64,000 nucleotides of DNA from Candidula unifasciata (Eukaryota > Mollusca > Gastropoda > Stylommatophora > Geomitridae). The position numbers and the translations under genes were made by a program. Shown here in pieces: positions 58,346-64,000 of the stretch. Each line of letters starts with the position of its first letter. The first letter of the stretch is position 1. The stretch is taken from the NCBI GenBank assembly GCA_905116865.2, contig CAJHNH020000561.1, forward strand, positions 62,001 to 126,000, written 5' to 3'. The notes below the pieces were generated by a model, which saw only the letters and a list, made by a program, of their open reading frames with translations, had not been told where the DNA came from and did not search any database.

Positions 58346-58829
58346 GAAAGTCCCCTAGGAGGAAAGTCTAATGTACCGTGGGGCCGCAATGCTCACCGTG
58401 TGGAGATAACCAGATTCCCAAATCTGCGGACGTATCGTATTGTATCGTATACAATCAAAATTTTTTTTCCAAGGTTAGTCCTTTTCTAGCCGCCTGAAGG
58501 CCTGCTTTTTCAGGGACGGTTCCTTTGCTATCTTATTTTAGTTCTGTTCCTTCGTGGTGTGCAATTACACCTGCGTTTGTTTCCTTTGTTGCCTAAGTTC
58601 GATGCAGGTTTTAGAGGTCCTGGTTCCTGGATTTAGCTGGTTGTCCTGTCCCCTGGCCATTGCACTGATCATCTGTGCGAGCACCGAGTCAGCCATCAGT
58701 CATACCGCCCCCCCCCCCCCCCCCAAGCAAACAGTCCTGCCAATGAGCGTCCCACACATGGCTTCCATCAGGATGACCTGTCACAATCTTGATTTTTTTT
58801 AAACAAGTAGAGTAGGTAATACAGCCTTG

Positions 58830-59200
58830 CAAAGGTCGTAGGTCATATTCGTCCCAGGTCATGCAGGCGTTGTTAGTAATGAAAGAGCTGATAGACTGGC
58901 AGGTGCTGCATTAATTGAAGATGGCCGGCCCATGGATCACGCGGACATTGTCATTGCCCTTAGAGAGCTAGGACGTTCTGGGGATTTTGGAAGCAACGTG
59001 TCCACGTCACTGCTAAGAATACGCGAACTAGGAGTAAAGATCGGCACAGCCAAGCATGAGAAGCACACCGGACGCACACGAAGTCTTGTTAATCAACATA
59101 GGACTGGTACTATTAACCGCACGACGATGATGAATATGTTGAGAGGGGAATCTGAGCGCTTTGGAAGTGTCCGGAGTGCTGTGAAGATAATCTAACTTGT
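58830..59200 (+). pseudogene. RNase H LINE fragment
   Basis: Encodes VIFVPGHAGVVSNERADRL, then GRPMDHADIVIALRELGR, RIRELGVKIGTAKHEKHTG and SLVNQHRTGTINR, in near-continuous frame. Closest relative is the LINE at 24524-27008. Truncated on the left within RNase H. Confidence 0.75.
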
Positions 59201-60231
59201 AACTCATAACTCAAGAGGGAGAGGGGAAGATAGCTTACTAGATTGAGAAAGAGATCCCCGGTGCTTGAGCTTCTGATGGGATGAGGTTCTATGAAATGCC
59301 TGCCCCTCGTGAGTTTTGGTCCTGGGTTGATAGCCCGTGTTGAGGTTGGTCTCGTTCCCTTATATAAAATTAGACTGAGTTGCATTTTTAGACACATGTG
59401 GTGTGGGTGCAGGGAAGATAACAACGTTATGATAGAAGACAGCAATCCACGAGTGCTAGTCCCCTTTTGTGCTATGTCCTTAGCTGGTTTGCCTCGGAGC
59501 GTCAAGTGGCCTTTGGTGTGTTCGTCGTTTTTATCTTTCTGAAAATATACTAAGTTAAAATTATTTTATTTAGCTTGGTTTAATCTTTGTTAGTCGCCTG
59601 TGGAAGAGAAGTATTGGAAATAGCACAGACAAAATTGCTGGAATGCTTTTAGAGGGCATGCAGTGAGGTCGGGAGAGGGAGATAGCTGGCTCTGTTAAGC
59701 GTAGCTTGTACTCGCTGGATTTGGTCAGGTCACATCGGGTTGTGTAGGCGCCGAGAAGTGGCTCTCAGCTTTCCCTATTCCGGAAATGAACTGCTTTGAC
59801 CGACTGACTGACTTTCTACCCCACTAGGACATCACACAAGCGATAAACACCCGATAACACAAAGTGCCACCATGTGGATGAATATCGCCGTGGAGAGGTC
59901 CCAGAAACCGTGTTCAGACAATTGGCCATACTTATGGACTGCCTATATTGCGGCCCCTGGCAAAAGCCAGGGTGGGGCTTTAAATAATAAAAAATTTCAT
60001 CCTGAAAAGGACGAAACTGTATTAGTGATTAGTACCTGTAATGAACTGCTTTACAAGTCACTGGACCTTGTCATCGCAGCTTACGCTGAGGCAGTTTTGA
60101 TTGGTTGTTTCGAGGCTCTGAAGTGCAGAATTAGCTCTTGCCTTTTTATTTCATGATGTTTACATGTTAGTAGGAAGTGCTCTATGGAGTTCTCATACAG
60201 GCGTGCGGAATCGGTCTGGCCAGCACCCTAG

Positions 60232-60776
60232 TTACATCTTCCACAGTTTTTGAATGACTGGTATTTGGGTCGGCTTTGTTACTTGATTCTTGAAACTGGG
60301 ATTGTTGAGCAGTTTGTAGGCAGCTCTGCCTTTATCGCTGGTCGACCACTGCTGGAACCATTCTCTGCACATTTTGCCTCTGATTACTGCTTTAAGTTCA
60401 GTTGTACCCAGTCCTGCGAATACTGTGTTAGGATTGCAGGTGCCCCTTTTCGCCGCTCTGTCTGCTGCTTCATTGTCTTCAATGCCTATGTGTGCTGGGA
60501 TCCAACGAATGGTAATCTGGCATCCCAGGCTTCTGAGTCTAGTGAAAATGGTCATACTTTCTTCTTTGATGTCTTGTCGGCTCACTTTCGAGAAGTCTTT
60601 CAGTGCTTGTAAAGCTGACAGCGAGTCGGTAAAGATGAGGACTTTTATGGGGGGGGGGGGGGGGGGGGGTGGGGGGGGGGGGGGGGGGGTTTTGGGGGGG
60701 GGGGGGGGGGGGGGGGGGATGGGGGGGGGGGGTCTTCAGTCGCGTCTAGGAAAATGGGGGGAGAATCTTTCAGTGC

Positions 60777-60821
<45 letters not shown>

Positions 60822-61070
60822 GTTTCGCAGGCTAGCTCCAGCGTTTTAGAATCCCTACCAGCTCTGCCGAGCGGACTGCCATATCGTCAGTGAGTTTGAA
60901 TTCGTGCGTTGATTTCCAGGCCGGTATGTTCACTCCTGCCCCGACTTCTCCCGTAGTGGTTTTAGAGCCGTCTGTGTAGATTATCATGGTATCTACCTCA
61001 GCGTTACGGATGTTCTTGTCGACACTCGACCTTGCTTTGAGTATGTTCTGGTTTATGTCTATCACATGGG
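60232..61070 (-). pseudogene. RNase H domain of a second LINE type, split by a G tract
   Basis: 61065-60835 (minus) encodes MIIYTDGSKTTTGEVGAGV and VRSAELVGILK. 60650-60232 encodes IKVLIFTDSLSALQALKDF, then IRWIPAHIGIEDNEAADRA and a terminal KMCREWFQQW region. These are the four RNase H motifs in order (D, E, D, H/D). Between them lies about 170 bp of nearly pure C on this strand (60651-60819). The domain otherwise lines up on both sides, with one frameshift near 60855. Confidence 0.7.
60649..60819 (+). repeat. Long poly-G tract with a duplicated flank
   Basis: About 140 G in several runs. Inside it CTTTCAGTGCTTG (about 60763-60777) repeats the flank at 60594-60608. The poly-Gly frame across it is spurious. 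Confidence 0.8.
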
Positions 61071-61539
61071 CCAGGCTTTCGTCTGAGTGCGGTTATTTTA
61101 AATCTGCAGACGGTGAAACGCTAGTTTTTTTTAAAAGGCGCCACCAGTGATGAACCAGGACACTCAGTATATGAAAATGCGACCAAGCAGACGTGTGAAG
61201 GGCGTGGCGATTCCTTGCGGAAATTAGTACAGCAACATCATGACTTCGGCTCTACGTTTATAGAAGCCTCCTTAAAAGGCGGAAAATATTTATGCTAAGC
61301 CGCTGGCAGTACTTGAGGGACGGCAGAAATACACGCAGATGTTTTAAGCGGTCCTGCCGGAGGCACACGGAATGTAGCTAGGGAGAATAGCTTAATGCTG
61401 CCAAAAAGGCGCAGATATCGCAGCTCCGCTGTAAAAATGCAAAAAAAAGTAGTTGAGCCCAGAAATCAAGACATATAGGACAAACCAGGAAGAAGAAAAA
61501 GAAGTTTTATCTCCAGAGAAAGGGGTAAGGAACGTGAAA

Positions 61540-62330
61540 GTAGATTGTAATACACGAGAAACTAAGAATACTTGGTTAGGCAGATGATATTGATATCGCT
61601 GGAGAAAATGAACTAGAGACAGTAAAAGCTGACTCTCCATAAAAGGAAGCAGCTAAAACTATAAAACTATTTTTTAATCAAGATAAGACAGAATGCATGG
61701 TAACAACAAGACGGATAGAATAATAACTCCAGCCACAAATAATCGAAAATATAAAATTGAACCGAGCTGAAACATATAAGTACTTGCGTGCAAACTTAAA
61801 CTTCTCTAACATACGAAGAGAAGAGATATAATCTAGATTACAATCTGTAAATAAAGTATACCATGCCCTACAACATCTGCTTAAGTCAAAGTCTCTGTCT
61901 GGTAACATCAAGATCAAAATATATAAATGGCTGGTAAGGCCGTCTATTTTATGTGGCTCTAAACCTCGGAGCACAGCTAAAAGAGATGAAGCCCCGTTGC
62001 ATATTTTTAAAGAGAGTCACGAGGAAAATTTAGATCCATCAAAGATACAAAGAGCGCGGAATGGAGACAGTGAGAAGCGACAAAGAAATTCAGAATCTCT
62101 TCAAATCCTCATTGATCACTGTGATCACCAGGGCTAACAGACTTAATTGGCTGGGGGCACACTGAACGAACTTCAGATGACACAGAGTAACAACTGTACA
62201 AAAGGGAGGAATGGTCGTAGACCACGAGGCAGAACAAGAAAACTGTAGGGAGATAATATGCAAACAAACCTGCGAACACAGAGTCACCAACTTGACAGAG
62301 AGGGCTAATCATAGAGACGAATGTCCGCAG
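61540..62330 (+). pseudogene. LINE RT relic, plus strand
   Basis: ADDIDIAGENELETV (motif C, after a stop) at about 61580, TYKYLRANLNFSNIRREEI at about 61770, then RLQSVNKVYHALQHLLKS, IYKWLVRPSILCGSK (the YG.E-type motif), and a decayed RGR tail. Multiple stops and shifts. Confidence 0.6.
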
Positions 62331-62434
62331 GTGATATCTGCAGTGACCCCAAAGGGTTTGAAATGCTAAAGAAGTAGTACTGGAAGCTACTTAAGAAATG
62401 AAGAGAGCCCTAAGAACTTTAATAACTTAATTCA

Positions 62435-62660
62435 CAGGGGGCTACGTGGTCTCGAGGCATGGCGCCCGCCTCGAGTGCTGGAGTCCAGTGTTCCTGGCCA
62501 GGTGAAAGCTGGGATTTTGTTAACGTGGATATCTAGCAATTTCCTCTGGTCTCTGAGTAGTGAGATCGGACGCGCGTGTGCATTGTTGAGCATGTAAAAA
62601 AATCCCTTGGCAATTGGAAATCGAAAAGAGTAGCCTAACGGCGCTACCCTGGCAAAATTT
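62435..62660 (+). repeat. tRNA-like SINE or LINE tail
   Basis: GGGGGCTACGTGGTCTCGAG and GCTGGAGTCCAGTGTTCCTG resemble A- and B-box regions. The 3' part, GGAAATCGAAAAGAGTAGCC and GGCGCTACCCTGGC, looks like a repeat tail. Single copy in the window, so identity is uncertain. Confidence 0.35.
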
Positions 62661-62882
62661 TGAGTTGAAAATTTACCCAAAGTATTTCAGGATCCTCGCC
62701 GGTGCTACGGAGCTCGTGCACTGCGCTGAGAATTCTTCGTACTCAGACTTGAGTTAGAAGCAGAACGAAGCACTTACGGGTTAGTACCCGTGTGCCATGA
62801 TATTGATCCGTTGTTCAAACCTCAACTTATTCATGAAGATTTAATGATCGTAGAATTTTCATTAATGAATTGATTATCTTAG

Positions 62883-63109
62883 GCAACAATGAAAAGGATC
62901 GTTTTCGTGAGACGATTGTTAAAACATTGACAATATTGAACATGTTTTTGATCCAAAACAAAGCTATGAACTCCATGAACCTCAGTCTTTATAAAAGACG
63001 ATTATTTAAGATAAAAACAACATCTCCCGCGTACAATAGAGCACAATATCTTACATTTCATTCAAATTTAAAGCATGAAAAGGATGACTGTTCTAATGAA
63101 AATAACCAA
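62883..63109 (+). CDS. Candidate coding exon, unrecognised gene
   Basis: Open for 75 codons between an acceptor-like ATCTTAG (62882) and a donor-like CAA|GTAAAT (63110). Encodes a Lys/Asn-rich, helical-looking piece (NEKDRFRETIVKTLTILNM, then SLYKRRLFKIK). No family recognised. Joined to 63155-63306 it keeps phase, but the implied intron is only 45 bp, unusually short next to the other introns here. Confidence 0.3.
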
Positions 63110-63154
63110 GTAAATCGCTTAAATTAAATGCTCTGTATTCTGCTCTTTTTCCAG

Positions 63155-63306
63155 AGTGATGTTTTAAATGAGGGAAGGAGGTGGCGTAACAATAAACAGT
63201 ACAACGCCAAGCCTCGTGAACTTTGTTTACTGAAACCTTTGTTATACCGTGCCAGCATGAAACAGCTGACACAACGCCATGAACATTTGGTCGTCCAACA
63301 TAAAAG
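63155..63306 (+). CDS. Candidate coding exon with strong splice sites, unrecognised gene
   Basis: TGCTCTTTTTCCAG acceptor and AAAAG|GTAAGT donor are both near consensus. The phase 0 frame is open for 50 codons: NEGRRWRNNKQYNAKPREL, LLKPLLYRASMKQLTQRHEH, ending in a basic stretch. It would leave two bases for a next exon beyond the repeat at the window end. Basic composition and length look protein-like, but I do not recognise the gene. Confidence 0.45.
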
Positions 63307-63507
63307 GTAAGTAATCAATTTTAAGCGTTAATGGAATTCTGCTTTTCGTTGAAGTTAACAACTGCTATTATGTTTCAGTTAATTCAATTGTTGGGTCTAC
63401 ATAAATGTCACACTATGTTTCTGGGAGTTTGTTCCCGAAGTTTTCCTTTGACAATACAATATTTACTGTCATCGTGAAATTTTCCCCGTGTGGGTACCAG
63501 AGCCCTA

Positions 63508-64000
<493 letters not shown>

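Noticed and set aside
59872..60156. 94-codon open frame
   Set aside because: No domain, no splice sites, no repeat match; length is compatible with chance.
60374..60835. Glycine-rich protein
   Set aside because: Poly-G tract read in one frame; the opposite strand carries a recognisable RNase H relic.

Overview
This is nuclear DNA from an animal, AT-rich and intron-rich, most likely a mollusc and perhaps a gastropod. That placement is an inference. It rests on a divergent invertebrate shootin-1 gene split by many 1-4 kb introns, a TGEKP-linked C2H2 zinc-finger gene, tRNA-derived SINEs, and many decayed LINEs of several kinds. No bacterial, plasmid or phage feature was seen.

Region by region. 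(1) 1-3352 holds the 3' end of a C2H2 zinc-finger gene: one short upstream exon (1-142) spliced in phase to a large last exon (1416-3352) with 19 tandem fingers. Beyond the stop lies a decayed continuation of the finger array. (2) 3.6-22 kb has no convincing intact host gene. It is a repeat landscape: LINE fragments, a 2.5-kb tandem duplication (10281-15241) carrying LINE and SINE pieces, several terminal-inverted-repeat elements, microsatellites and G/C homopolymers. (3) 22131-52288 (+) is a complete-looking coding model for a shootin-1 (SHTN1-like) protein. It has 16 coding exons joined in phase, about 536 residues, with coiled coils, a poly-proline stretch, and the conserved block after it. 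Its introns hold most of the other elements: a LINE nested inside an inverted relative, TTAA-flanked MITEs, tRNA-type SINEs, RT relics and a candidate solo LTR. (4) 53.5-55.3 kb is a decayed piggyBac-type element. Its transposase C-terminal cysteine-rich domain was interrupted by a SINE that left a clear target-site duplication. (5) 55.3-64 kb holds more LINE relics, a 97-bp minisatellite, an RNase H domain split by a long G tract, possible exons of an unrecognised gene near 62.9-63.3 kb, and a GT/CAGA/TAGA compound microsatellite that runs off the end.

The two host genes have different roles. The zinc-finger gene probably encodes a nuclear DNA-binding protein. Shootin-1 in vertebrates couples actin flow to adhesion in growing axons. 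Nothing suggests that they work together. I did not find a convincing new multi-gene system. The most informative signals are the record of nested and duplicated transposable elements, several unnamed repeat families seen in multiple copies, and the microhomology deletion that appears to have truncated the zinc-finger array.
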